Part shown: positions 47,911-61,224 of the stretch, one piece after another
Numbering within the stretch: position 1 is the first letter of the stretch
Layout of the letters: every line of letters begins with the position of its first letter
Assembly (NCBI RefSeq): GCF_963576545.1
Contig: NC_083658.1
Coordinates: forward strand, 9,689,428 to 9,753,427
Direction of reading: 5' to 3'
From: Limanda limanda
Lineage: Eukaryota > Chordata > Actinopteri > Pleuronectiformes > Pleuronectidae
DNA: 64,000 nt
Notes under the pieces: model-generated
Databases searched by the model: none
Told to the model about the DNA's origin: nothing
What the model saw: the letters and a program-made list of their open reading frames with translations, nothing else
Position numbers and translations under genes: made by a program

Positions 47911-47938
47911 CATTGCTTAACTTTAATGTTAAGCAATG
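47911..47938. repeat. Perfect 11-bp inverted repeat, 6-nt loop
   Basis: Arms 47911-47921 (CATTGCTTAAC) and 47928-47938 (GTTAAGCAATG) pair perfectly around TTTAAT. No larger stem surrounds it. Confidence 0.75.
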
Positions 47939-50102
47939 GTTCACTGAAACATTGTTAAAATGAATGATAAATAAGAGAATTTGTTTCGGTGAAAAAAAAT
48001 GATTTAAAAAGCATATATTCATTATTATTCATTACCAGGTGTGAATTATTTGTCAAACTCTATAATAGAGAAAAACTTAAATTCAGACTGTCATTAAGAA
48101 ACTGTTTCCACAGACAGATTTTTTTCACAATAACTGTTCACCAACTCAGGACAATCTGATGTAGCATTTCAAAGTAGAAGCCCTTGGAAACAGCATATTG
48201 TGACTGTTTTGGTTGTAGCAACAGTAAAAGAGATTCTTATGGCATTAGACACTGAAAGGATGGGGCAGTTAGTGACTGGGCCGCCCACTTGTTTACCAGT
48301 CTGGTAACCGTTACATCCACAAATAGGGTTAGCCTAACGTTAGAGTTCTGGTGCTTTGTGTGAAAAAGGTGGTCTGGAAAGGAGTCAAATTCCGAGCCTG
48401 AAAAATTGACCCAGTCCGTCCCTGCTGTTAACTGAAGATCTTCCAGGTTTGGTCAGACAAATGGAGACATTTGTAGAAGTCACCTTGGGCTTTTCGAAAA
48501 TGCAACAGTCACTACTTTCCGACCACTTTCAGAGGAAACTATGTATTAACCGAATATAATTTAATTAATTCATGGATCATGATGTTTATTGTTAGTTTTG
48601 GCACAGACAACCCATCACACTAGGTGGATAATAACAAAGCACAAGCATTATTTACCATATATATGAGACCCAAACTTAATTCACAGCCTAATCTCATTTT
48701 CTTAATCCAATGTAGATTCAGTCGGCGCTCAGAAGCCATCATTCATCATTAAATGTGCATACACCCTCAAATCGATAATACAACTCTCAGGGGGACGGAG
48801 TGTTGAATCCAAGATTGCAGCTCTGTGGCGCTGATGGGTAACTGATCAAAACAACACCTCTCCAAAATAAACAATTTTCCACTTTTGAAATTGGACAACA
48901 AAACCAAGTGACCTGGATAATCCAAACAAAACAAAAACACCAAGTACCTCCTGAGGCTTCGGGCATTTTTGTCAATTTCATTCGTTATTGTGGAAGCTCA
49001 TTGCAATATTCAAACACACACCAAGGCCTTTTACGAAGGCATTAAAAGCTAGAAGGTATAGGAAGAAAAAAATGTCTGTATGCAAATAATTTATCTTTCT
49101 GTGTGAACAAAAGATACCTGCATCCATATGCAGAGGTATTGTCGAAAGAAATAAGAAGCGCAATAGTTTCAGTTGGGCTTTAAACACCGCTCTTTAATAC
49201 ATCACTCCTTTGTTTGGATTGAAGGAATAAACAGCCTTGTTTCAAATAAAGAAGGGAGGGATATACAAGTTCTGAAGAGTCTTTCAGAAAAACAATATAA
49301 GGCCTTTTAAAGTTGGGTCCAGAGCGACCGGTCTCCTTTACTTCCCTCTGTGAGGAGACACAGCACCTGCTGGTCCTCGGCTTTGTAAGGTGCAATAGAG
49401 GGTTTGAAACACATCCAAACACATGCAATATTCAGTATAGCCAGCATATGTGGATTCACTGTGGACCTAAAGGTGAATGTGACAAGCCAAAGGGGATGAA
49501 GGGTGAGGCAAAAGCCGTAAAATGCGTGTGTTTGGTGTGCACGGATACAAATGCACACCTTGGCTATTGTCTCCAAAAACAACTGGCCCACTAACACAGA
49601 CACTGTCAACTCCCTAAGGGGAGCTTGTTGTGGCCAGATGACAGCAGCCAGTGCCTGCGTGCTGTGATTTGGAGAGGATCCAGGCCTTGTCTGGCTGCAA
49701 ACAGTGCTGCTGGCAGTGGAGTTGAATAAGGACGCCTCTACAATGAACGGCTGCCCTGATTGAGCGTCTTCTACATTTTAGCTGAGTTCACAGGCATCAG
49801 GAAGATCATGTGTTTATGGGGAAAAGATCTGACATGGGATTTGAACCTGAATGGTCGCATGGTGTTGAATTATGTACTCCAGTTTTGTCAGCAGTCCCTG
49901 GTTAACCTATTTCTACATTTCTTTTTAATACTTTTATCCTGTAATATATTATCCTGCTTTCACTTAAAACCTTTAATATTCTCTAAATTCTGATCTGCCG
50001 TGTTAAAGTCTAAGTGAAGGAATGGGAACCACTTACCACTCTATTGATTGTATAAAATGAATGATGCAGCCTTGGAAATTACAGAGCTTAAAACTAAATG
50101 TA

Positions 50103-50121
50103 GGGGGGGGGGGGGGGGGGG
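50103..50121 (+). repeat. G19 homopolymer
   Basis: Nineteen consecutive G residues, the longest such run in the window, followed by a G-rich tail. It can form G-quadruplex structures and is prone to length error in sequencing. Confidence 0.9.
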
Positions 50122-51657
50122 AGTGGGAGGCCTAGAGTCAAAACAAGATGAGAAGAATTTTCATATTATATTTAAAGGTATTCTATGATTCAGTAATTAT
50201 ATGTACTGATGGAAAATGGAATAAAATCCAAGGGAACGTTTTCTATGCTTAAGAAAATATATAGTTTGCTCAATTTATGTTCAAAATAAGCTGAGGCCCA
50301 TAGAGAAAATAAAGACCAGGCCTGAAGTAGGAGGTGCATGGTGAGATAGTTGTAAAACCTACTTAACACAGATTTTCTAAAGGAATAAACATATAGCTCT
50401 CTCTGTTTGACAAATGTATCTTATTCTGAATCTGCATCATGCCCAAGCCTGATCTAAGTTTGAAAGACTTACAGGTAAGTGCATGGACACAAATCCTTAT
50501 TTAGCTGTTTGCACATCAACAATCCAGTCTGCTGGACCACTCTTACAACCTGCGAATGAAAAGGAAATGAAGAATTGCAACTTTTACAGACAATGTTGCA
50601 TCAGTGAGGTTCCCCCTCTTGTGGTTTTGACGCTTGATGCACTGACATCATGTGCACCATTTTGGCATTGGCAAGTTTTCAGGTGACTGTCTGGCATATC
50701 TGGCACTAACAATTTGGGGGGGGGCTCATCGTTGCATATTAACAATCTGCTGCAGCGACCAGTGAAGAGGACCCAAGGATAGAAAAATCATTGAGTAGCA
50801 GTAACAGTTGGAGAATTGTCAGGACAAAGGCTGGAAGACGGACTTGGAGGCTTTGTAGACACTCGCTCTGCAAAGTCCTCAACTGATTGGGTATTACAGG
50901 AGCGGCATTAAATATATGAGCAGAATTGAAGAAAAAGATACTAGGAGATTTCAGATTAAGAGGAAAAATCCACAAGCATTTGTTGCTGAGACACAAGTTG
51001 GGCCCCGATGAACCCTATCTGGCTCACCCGGTTAAAGATCCTAGAAGGAACTTAAAATTTCACGTCACATGCCGTAAATTGAGTTAATGATTTAACTTAA
51101 CCATTGACACAGATATGAGAAATGCATACCTCCTCCTCTCATCTTACTGTGGGCAAATGGAACATCCCACCTGAGACAATCCCAATTCATTCCACGTATA
51201 GGGGGGGTTAAAGTTGGCTGGCATATTAAACCATACCATTACACAGAGCTGTTTGCAAGATGCATATCGATGAGGTAATGTATCGTAATTCTCTTTCTGA
51301 ACTCATCCATCTCGCTGGTCTGTATGGGTTAGCCTTTAGCCTAGCATTTAGCCTAGCGCCTAGCCCCGCTCGCCTGTTCCCTCTCCCTTTGCATAAACAT
51401 GGGCTTTTGCAGCCTGACTGTCGTAAATCATTGCTCTGACCTCACCGGCAATCTGCTCCGAACTCAGAAATTGAGAATACTTAATGGAAAAAGCCTATTT
51501 TCTGATTGTCTCATCTGCTGTTGTAGCAATATTAAAATAAGACAGTTTCATAACCAGATAAAAACTCTTCCCGGTGATTGATGATAAAAGACCAAAAGCA
51601 CCAGAGTAAACCAGGTCACATAATGGATAATGCATCCCAGAAATTCAGTACCATACG

Positions 51658-51675
51658 CACACACACACACACACA
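51658..51675 (+). repeat. Short CA microsatellite
   Basis: Nine CA units. Confidence 0.9.
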
Positions 51676-53014
51676 TTGGTCGCAAAGTACCTAAATGTTG
51701 TAGTATTAACTAAAGTATTTGCTAAAGTTATTGTCACAATCAAAAGTCCTTCTGACAAATGAAAAATCAGATTCATTCAAATCCAGTAGAAGAAGCTTCC
51801 TTGCTATTGGTACTTTGCTCTGCTCCGAGGTCGAATGATTTCCTCTTGGTTACGTTCTTTGAAGATGCATAATGAAAATGCATCACCCACAAACTGGATG
51901 AGAATATTCTCTCCAGTTATTGGTCAGACGTGTCCGCGGCATGAGGAAGAAAGCAATTTCAGGAAGAGGGCAACCTTTTTCTTGATGCTAGTAAGAGATA
52001 GAACTTGCAAAACATTATCTGATCACTACTACAAAAATACACAAGCTGCTACAGTTTGCCTGATGTGCTGCATCACCGAATAACTACAGGTGTTGTTGAC
52101 CTTAAACCTGAGAAGGTTGGATCGTGCTTCCACCGAAACCAAACTATTCAAGAGCTTGATTTAGCCATAATCTGGGTGCAACTAGTTTTCACACCTGTCT
52201 AACATATCACACTTAGGGTCCAAGTGTGAAAACGCTGCGAGTTCTAACTCATATAACCCTAAATTTAAATCAAATGTATCTATTAATTTAAGCCAACCAG
52301 TTATTTATTTAATGCAATAGCTGGGAAATGTGACTGCGGAAGAGTCAATATTCTGTCTCTCTCCGATGTTGTTCTAATAATGGCCTTGGATAGTGTAGTG
52401 CTGTGAGCACTGCTCTACCAAGAAGTCCCTGGTGGATTCATCGTTACAGAACTGAGAAAATAATGTCTTTAATAGAATCCCTCCCTTTGAATTACACTAT
52501 CAACAGACAAATCTGCCGTGCTTCACTCGTGGCTTGTTCAGTTTTGCAGCTTTGTCAGCACGTGGCACTAAGGTGAAGGCAATGTATCAACCACGTGACA
52601 GTCTGTCTTCATGACCAGTTAACATGGCTGTAGATTGAACATGTCATCGTGTCCACCAAAGAAACAATTAAAGTATGTGCTGTGTAGTAAACACTACGGA
52701 CGTCTCATGCTTTTGGAAATGAACACATGTTCAGTGGTGTTTTGAAAGATATTCACAATTTGTACACATTTGTGGCTTTTTATTTAAGCCCAGCTCATTA
52801 GAGATGTTTGAAACCAGCTCAGGTCAACTGGGAGAAATCAGGTGAATCATTTGTTGCATAACTAGTTGAAGTGGTTTGCATGAGTTTTACTTGGATATTC
52901 AGATCATGAAAACTGATATATGTAAAAGAGACATCACTCACATCTTCTAAGCCATTAAAGACATTTTTAAATAGCTACAGCTGATGCATTCTGTCAGCAA
53001 TGGTTTAAAGGCAG

Positions 53015-53275
53015 ATTCATAGTTGTGCGTAGCGGTGTGTGTGTGTCGCTCTGTAATTACACCGCAAAACACTAGTGGGCGTGTCAGGGTACGGCATAAG
53101 GGTACACTTCTACTCGTAGGCTACCTTGGAGCTTCAAAGCAGGAGGATGAATCAGCATTAAGAAGGAAAACCTGTATATTTTCATTATATTTTAACCTAT
53201 ACCTTTGTATGAATGAAAATAAAGTGCATTGACTTCAGATCAATAAAGTATCTGTCCATCTATCTATTGAGGTAG
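53015..53275 (+). mobile_element. Unclassified transposable-element fragment
   Basis: It opens with 'TTCATAGTTGTGCGTAGCGG' and holds 'CAGGGTACGGCATAAGGGTA', a style of text typical of teleost DNA-transposon repeats. It ends with AATAAAGTATCTGTCCATCTATCTA, a tail form seen at the 3' ends of some fish retroposons. These may be two adjacent elements. Confidence 0.35.
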
Positions 53276-56200
53276 ATACTTCGATGTGCCTTTAGTTGTT
53301 TCACAAACACAAAACATAACAGGAGGGAATATTGTCTCTTTTACTTCTGTTCCTTTTCTGATATTAACAGTTACTTGGAAGAATAACATTATTCTATCAA
53401 ACATATGGTCCCTTAATGACATAGGATGCGTTGTTACACATTGTAAACAAGTCCATCTGCTTCTCATTTCTTCCCGATAATAACCTAGCAACAATATGCA
53501 GTGGCATGAAAAACTTTGCACAGTTCTGGTCAAAATTGCTGCCACGGTGAACTTTCTTATAGATGCCATCTGTGTTGGAATTCTATAATTGTTAATTGTT
53601 TCTAAATATTTGTACTCATCTTCCTCTTGCAGGAGATTGTACATGTTTGCAAAAGTACAGTATGAATGAGCAATTTGAAAAAGTATGTTTAGAGAAATAG
53701 GTGGAGAATCTTTATCAAAACAAAACCTGTAAAACTAAATCACAGGGTTGAAGCGATCCTTTGTTTCAGAGAGTGGCACAACACAAAACCTTCACAAGTG
53801 AATCTTGAGATCTTCATCAGAGGTGCTGCAGCTTTTGTTCCCAACAGAGCCGAGAAATTAATACAACAAAAGTTGCAATAAAATATGGCTGTCATTACAG
53901 CTGGGATGCATGGCTCATACACGGAGGGGAACGTTACCAAGCTGGCACACTCGTGTGTATGTCCAGAATAACATGTGAACACACGCCAATAAAATTGTGT
54001 GTTTGTGAGTCATGCATGTGTTTCTGTCCTACGTGCAGTGGCGAGTGCATAAGCGACAGTGACAGATCGCCCTCCGCATCTTCCAAATGATCCGGGAGCC
54101 TGAGGCGGCTTGGGCAAGGGATGTGTAACATTTCATCATCTCTGTTGTGGAGAGCCGAAATGAAACCAGTGTTGATGATAGATGGACCTTAACAGTGGAG
54201 GATAAGAACTCAGGAAGCGCAAGTGTGTGTGTCTGTGTGTGTTGGTGCAAGCATCATATGTCAAAAGGTCACACACACAGCCTACATGGTTCAAGGCCTT
54301 TGCCTACCTAAGGCCAAATTTTAATGATCGCAACAACAACAACATCAGATTGATGCTGGGAATAAAAAGCTGTAATGTCTGTTATGCAACTCTGCCAATA
54401 GTATTTACATGTTGACGACTTATTTATACTTCTCAAAGATGCATTCATCGTAAAAAAAAGTTGGCTGTAATGTGTTCAGGAATCAGGATTCAACAAAAAC
54501 AGAAGATGTATCTGCCAAAGACAGCTACTAAAAAGCTAAATCATTCATGCTTGTAAAAAGAAAGAACACAACGATAGGAATGAAACATGAGGTATGCATC
54601 ACAGACAAATATAATGGTTTATGTATTAACCCCTTACTTAGGGAGATGTAGAATTATAAAAGTCCAACATTCAATAGATAGATCAGGCCTACAATATGTT
54701 GCTATGACAAGGAAGTGTTTTGCCTCATACAAAAATGAATTTCTTTAATTATTTTGAGAAAATATTTGACTAATTTAAAGGATCAGTACCAGTCTCATGT
54801 CTGTCTGTTAAGTGCAACACTGGACTCAGAATGTAGACTGGAAGAAAGGGGATGAGCTAGTCTAACTTACGATCACAAATACACCAAACTTTTTTAAGAA
54901 ATGTAGATGAAAGAAATAATTCAACAAACTTAATTAGTGAGGTTTAACTGGGAGGCTACATGTTCAATCAATAATTTGATAAAGAACGATTTATCTATAA
55001 TGGCTCCAAACCTGAAAGAGCCTGAAAAGTTCAAATCAGGGCATCCTAAATGTTTTTCCCAAAACTTTTTTGATCTTTTATGATTGCCCTGAGTTATATA
55101 GTTAAGAATTTATATTCCAACGTAGGTTTAAAATGCAAGTTTTCCAAACGGTCAAAAGGAAGACGTGTAAAAGTTCTTGTTGATTATTGAAATATTTTCA
55201 TTGTCGTATCAATTTGCTATCATTTCAACTTTTTGCATATTGAGTTTAGAAAATAATTATCATGGTCTTTTCTATTTGGACATGGATGAAAATATTTTCT
55301 TCATGCATGAAATCCAGCGATTCCCATTGCATTTCTTCAAATCATATTAATGCTCAATTATGGAAATTAATGTTAAGATCATACTTTATTGACTTCTAAA
55401 GTGCAAATAAATCAAATCAATTATTAAATCCGCCCGTTGTTTGGGGTTGATTGCTCAAACTTTCTGCTGAAAGGGTTCTTTGTGAAATCGGGGAAAGGGG
55501 AAACACAGCCGGACATGTTTACTGACTGACACAAAGTAATCACAACAGAGGCAGCGATTACTGAGCACATTTTCATTAGGAGATAACTTAACACTGTGCT
55601 GTTTGTAAAGAGATTGCAATTGCCTCCAAGAAAAGCCAGAAGACAGCCCAAGGACCTAATCAAAAAAAAATCACCATTGAGCCAAAATGAGTGTCTGCAA
55701 ATCTCCCAGCCAGCCTGCCTCCCTTTGCTTTGCTTGTGATCTGAGGAGGACCCTGCAGCAGGCTTAACCCACACATTTGAAGTCTGCGGCGATAAAGTAT
55801 CCAGCCAGGAAAATACAAACAGGGAGAAGGGACTGGGCAGCGTATCCGGATGCAAGTCGAGCAACGTATACGCTTGAGTAGATAAGAGGAATACAGAGGG
55901 CTGCAGAGTGTGGGCTAAGTGGTTTTAAATCAACTTGGCCATCACTGTATTTTAAACCATTCAGCTACCCATAATAGTTTGTCAGAGTTTATTCCAAAGG
56001 CTAACCAAACGGAACCTTTCAGCCTTTGCACTGTTTAAACCCTCTCAGGACTGTTTCTGTGTTCCATGGAAACATTTTAAGAAACCTTGCATCATCCCCA
56101 AAGCCTCTCCATTACAACAGATGCGGCTGTTCTGCGAGTGACCCTGGCCATGTTGCACATTCAAGCACCAGACTGGAGACAAATGAGATGGCTAAAATGA

Positions 56201-56901
56201 TAAATTAAGGATTCTGCTGGCTGCAGCTTGGAAACACTGTTTTTGCCTCCTTTTGGATCAGAGTACCTTTACTTTGGAATCTGTATCCTTGTAAAGCCCT
56301 GATGACTTCTGGGGGATGAAAGCCAATAAAAGCATGGGGGTGGGGCAGGCCCTGAATTATAGTTGCCATGTTGTTGCAGCATCATTATCTTCACATCCAA
56401 AGCTCCTGCTTTCAACAGGGAATTCGCAGACTTTATCCGACCTGTGTGAGATCCTATTCTTTCTTTCTCATTTCTCAGTGCAGGCTTTCTTTATACTGTT
56501 CCTGCACCAATACTGTTTGCTTTGAAATGGGCTGGTGATACAACTGTTGTGATAATGAAATGAATATTAAAAAAACTTAATTTAGAAAATGATAATATCA
56601 TAGTTGAATGAATGTGTTTTAAGTTTCCATCACCCTTTAGTGGACAACATTCTCTTTTGGGGTTCGCTGATTAGTGTCTGGAATGAAATGTTGTATAATC
56701 GTCCGACACTTACAAACGACAAGTAGCATTTTGACAGATCTAGTTGTGCAAGTACCATAAGCTTGTTTTGTGTGTATATTTGGTGAAATGGGAAAAAAAA
56801 ATTATGAAAAAAAATACATATTTCAAATCCCACAAGATGTACACTAATCAAAAAAATCAAGGGAACTCTTAAATGAAAAAAATTGAACTGCAAAAGCTTG
56901 T

Positions 56902-57133
56902 TATGGCAGAGAGGACGGTCAGGAGGAAGAGCGGGTCATCCACTAACCAGCAAGTTGGTGGTCAATTCCCTGGCTTCTACCGTCCATGTCATGCCATGGC
57001 AAATACACTAAACCTTAAACATCATGTTGGATATAAAAGCACAGCATATAACAGCACAAGAATATGACTTGAAGTGCAAAGGGATTTGAGTGTTCATTGG
57101 GAAAAGCACTATATAAATGCGGTCCATTTACCT
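56902..57133 (+). mobile_element. tRNA-derived SINE
   Basis: The head shows 'GGAAGAGCGGGTCATCCACT' and a decayed B box 'GGTGGTCAATTCCC'. The tail has 'AAAGGGATTTGAGTGTTCAT', 'AAAAGCACTATATAAATGCG' and 'GTCCATTTACC' at its end, near the consensus of this family. The inner body is rearranged relative to the other copies. Confidence 0.7.
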
Positions 57134-57549
57134 AGGTGTGGATGTAAGGGATGCTTCGGCAGCTCCATTACCAGCATTTCATACACCAGTAGCTAGCACC
57201 ACAGTTGCTTAAGTGCACTTATATCCACACTGCTGTCACTAAAATGAAATGTTCCTGTTAAACACAATCCCAAGGACACATTGTCTCGCTTTCTCATGCA
57301 TTTTTCATACATCTCACATGTTTTATGGGAACAAGGGTTTTATTTTAAATGTCAATAATAATGATCTGATCAAATTTAATCTCTTATCCTAAAAGAAACA
57401 CATATGCAGTATATTCACAAAATTCACAGATTTGGAAATCTATGGGCTGGTGTAAATATGGTAAGGTTTGGCAGGATTTTAATGGGCTAATTTAATGTTC
57501 AGATAGAAAAGTGCATGTCTTAATTGTACCTGATTTGAATATCTGGATT

Positions 57550-57930
57550 ATTAAGCCTTCCCCTGGTGTAATGCCCTGTATGATTAATGACAGGGGAAGA
57601 ACGAGTTCTCCCTGCCTCTCTCCCTCCCTATCAGTGTGAGCATGAACTAGCTCACTTTCATGTTTCATTAATCTTATTCAGGCTGCCGAGCACACCTTTG
57701 GTAAAATCTCCTGTCTCATCAGCGGTGTTACTGTGGAGTTATGAAAAATGTCTCGGGCTCTCCATGGAAAAGAGAGCAGTGCTTTTTCTTTCACTTTTGG
57801 TCAGCTCAGACAGCGGCGGCGACACCACATTACTCACCTGTGGGGCCAGTGAACTGCGGTGTTCACAGTGAGGGACGTGGGGCTTTCGCTGCTCCGCCCC
57901 AGGCCTCCCGACTCTCACATTAAATCACAT
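57550..57930. promoter_or_regulatory. Candidate conserved non-coding element in pudp intron
   Basis: A non-repetitive block with 'GTATGATTAATGACAG', 'GTTTCATTAATCTTATTCAG' and a CpG-rich right half. An open plus-strand frame (57587-57871) has no domain and no splice sites that fit. Judged by eye. Confidence 0.25.
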
Positions 57931-58292
57931 CTTTGTAATATATTTGTTTTGCTGCAGGGAACATTTTCGTAAAAATAATTCTGAATAGGAGACACTACAC
58001 ATTTCTCCACTTGTCCTGTATTGCACCGACACACACAAATATAAGAGGTGTATACCAACGTTTTACTAGCCAATGCTTTTGTATCTGTGCATACTTTTAG
58101 GTATTAGTATCAATCAATCCATAACATTCTATTTGTATAACCCATATTCACAAATAACAGTTTGTCTCACAGGTGCGGCATCCTTGCCCTTGACCCTCAG
58201 CAAGAGTAAAGAAAAGACTATTAATCCGTAGAAAGAATAAAAAGCGTAGCGACCTCAGAGACAGAAATGCACATCGACAAAATAACAATATT

Positions 58293-58470
58293 TACAACAT
58301 TGATGAGAAAAGACGGCGTCAAACATAACCGGAGAAGTTATTCAATGTTTGTGCAAAAGAAAATGTCTGAAAGAGATGGAGCCGTAATGACATTTGTAAA
58401 GGTAGAGGTACTGCCAGTAATAGTATTATAAATTAGAAGACATATTTCTATATTCAAATCTAGTTGAAAT
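58293..58470 (+). repeat. Dispersed repeat family R1, partial copy 4
   Basis: 'TGATGAGAAAAGACGG', 'AAACATAACCGGAGAAGTTA', 'AAAATGTCTGAAAGAG' and 'ATATTCAAATCTAGTT' match the left part of copy 2 (24770-24930) in the same orientation. The remaining parts of the family are absent here. Confidence 0.6.
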
Positions 58471-60419
58471 TATAATCCACAATTCAGCTACCACCAAGAT
58501 CACGACCCACGACCACCAACACAATATATTAGATATAAATCTGTCCCTTCACTTACGCAAAGAACCATTCTATTCTCTTTCTTTCTGATAGAGATTACCA
58601 TATTGGAATTGCTGTATGTAATTCATTCTGCTTCAGTGAAACTTTGTTTTCGGACTGACATTTGAGTTGGAGAATCTGCAATTCTCTATTTCCTAAGTAG
58701 AGCACGTGTAATTTACCTTCAACCCTGAGCAACAGGAAGCTAACTAGCTCTGGCTTCCATTAGCAAATACAGTAGTTATACTGTTATTTGAGAGGGAAAG
58801 ACTGAAAAAAGACAGACCACTGATTGGATTACAATAAATTTAAGAACCTGGTACTGCTAGTGCACACAGTGCTTTAAGAAAGTAATAAGATCCTTCACTT
58901 TTTGCACACTTTGAATTGAGAGTTTTAACTGCAAATGGATAAAACGACCATTTCCCTCTATCAATCTGTTCAAGTGAACATGTTTTTAAAGTGTTTGCAA
59001 ATTTAGAAGCATATAGCATTTACAGCTTTGAGTCTCTAAATAATTTCTACGCTGGGATTTGTGCAGTTTATCTCATTCCTCTACACATTCCTTGCTTCCT
59101 CACATTGGATGGGAAGCGTCTGTGAACTGCCATCTTCAGGGTCTCTCCACAGATGTTCCCTGTGAGGATTAAATCTGGACTTTGTCCGGTCTACTCAAAG
59201 TCAGTGAGGGACCTCAGGTCAGCATCGTGCTGAAAGGTGAACTGCTGCCTCAGTCTCAGGTCACGTCCACCCTGTCCTTGGCTATAATCATCTTTGTGAT
59301 TAGTCTCCCTGTCCCCTGCAGCTGAGAAGGCCCTTTTGAGCACGACACTGCAATTAGCCTGTATTAGCTGAAAAGATGTGATTTTTGTTTGTGTGAATCT
59401 TTCTCCTATCTCTTCATAGCATCTCTGCAGCTCAACTAGAGTGACCATAGATCATTTGAACAGTAGTGGAGGAAGTACTCACACATTTGAGTAAATATTG
59501 AATGAAATAGATTTACAATTCTGATTAGAAATGTAAGTGAGAAAAGTCTGAGGTTAAAACCAAAATCAATAAGCCTTTGAGTTGCCTTGTTCAGAATGCT
59601 AGATATTAGTATTTTGTGTAAACACAAAGGATGTGGAGTTTGGTGTGTTACAGATATTTCACTAACCTTGACCACACCGCCGTGCACATACATTTTATGA
59701 TGTGAGCAAAAGAAAAATAAATACATTTGTCATTGAACGTGACCCTGTCTTTTACAGAATCATCCAAAATCAATACAACCCAACATAACCTACTTTACTT
59801 TAACTGCTTTCAACTTCATGTATGTCAGTGTCTCGTGGGTCAGACAAAGCTGGAGTGCTGCAGTCTTGCTAGGACCCACAGTAATTAATGAAGGTGCTTC
59901 ACAGTTCATGAGGGTCTCTTGAAGCATGACCATCGAGATGCCGGCAGCTCAAGTGTTCGTCACACGTTCAGCCCATTAGCCCGTCTCGTCTAACCCAACT
60001 AAACCCATAGACGGAAAAACAGTAAAACCACTGCAAATAGGGTGTGCTGTATTTTGAGTTCACTTGTGCTTTTTCTGACCTTAACTCTGTTTTCTAGCCA
60101 ACAGTGAGTCATAATTTAAACAGTAGCGCTGAGAAACACAGAGAAGCTGGTTACAGAGTCTGTGAATTGTGCAGGAAAATCCTTTGATTACAAAATCTGG
60201 GTCTGTCTGAGTGGACTGAACGTGTGACATCTAGCCTCTCTGCCTGTTTCTCACATCTTAGTCACAACAAACAAAAGTGGGTTTTTCATCAGTGGAATAA
60301 GGCAGGAGGATTGTGTGCGAGTACGTGTGCGTTATTACCATACAAGTGTTTCTTCTGTTTACCTCCCCCTCCCTGTATGATCTCCTTCCCTCTCCTCGCG
60401 CCGAGGCTCCTCTCTGCCC

Positions 60420-60830
60420 CTCACCCCCTCCTCCACTCCTCTGTCACGGAGCGGGAGCCAGGGAGTGACGCATCATCATTCGTTATTCCACTGAACACTC
60501 TGTCGATTCCCCCTCTGAGCCGCAGTTTCATATCTCATCAAGAAAAATGCCAGCCCTAACCGTGGCTGGCTGCAGATTAAAAAATCAGGTGTGCCATGCC
60601 ACAGGCAGGCCTATTTGCAGCGAATCCTTTAAAGTGAGAGCAGAGGAGTTAGTGAGGATATATCTATTGGGTGCCTCAAATCTCCCTGTTAAATTAGGCT
60701 GTAAATGTCCAAATGCCATACAAAAAAAACCCCACCATTGCTCCCTTGTTGAATGATGTCCTTTTCTCGGCCCCCTTTTGTTATGATATGATCCAGAAGC
60801 CAATTACCATTGCAGTATTTTGAAGTTAAA
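60420..60830. promoter_or_regulatory. Candidate conserved non-coding element in pudp intron
   Basis: Non-repetitive, with 'GTGACGCATCATCATTCG' (CRE/AP-1-like), 'GATTAAAAAATCAGG', 'CTGTTAAATTAGGCTG' and 'CCAATTACCATTGCAG'. There is no sustained splice-flanked frame. Judged by eye. Confidence 0.25.
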
Positions 60831-60929
60831 TTGTGATATACAGTCCCCATCACTTTTTATCGAGGTGAAGGGTTATCACGTCCGGGTTGGCAGGACTGCT
60901 GATTGATGAACACTCGATATTACAGTGTG

Positions 60930-60942
60930 TGGGGGGGGGGGG
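60930..60942 (+). repeat. G-run
   Basis: An uninterrupted G homopolymer after GTGTGT, directly followed by GTAGGAGG. Confidence 0.85.
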
Positions 60943-61019
60943 TAGGAGGAGTTTACACTTGCCACTTACATTCACTCTTAAAACTGGCTTGGACTCCTGA
61001 GCTGCAGGATTCAGACAAC

Positions 61020-61050
61020 TATTATTATTATTATTTTTATTATTATTATA
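61020..61050 (+). repeat. (ATT)n microsatellite
   Basis: ATT units interrupted once by TTTT, passing into ATAATAAT. Confidence 0.9.
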
Positions 61051-61224
61051 ATAATCATATGAACTGTTGCTGCTATCATTAATTACATCTTTACGTCCAT
61101 AATTATAACTCTTATTGTTTTCATTATAACAACTAGTCAGAGCTGATGAACATAATGGTATACAATTGTTCCTGGTCAATCTCTCTCCTCTCTCTTGACC
61201 TTCTTGAGATAAGGTATATTCGTA

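Noticed and set aside
50740..50990. Text resembling the edge of a fish LTR element (GTGAAGAGGACCCAAGGATA)
   Set aside because: Only a short phrase fits, and no ends, primer-binding site or second copy could be shown.
55424..55864. Minus-strand frame of 146 codons
   Set aside because: No domain, no splice or poly(A) context and an irregular hydrophobic pattern. Length is near what chance allows.
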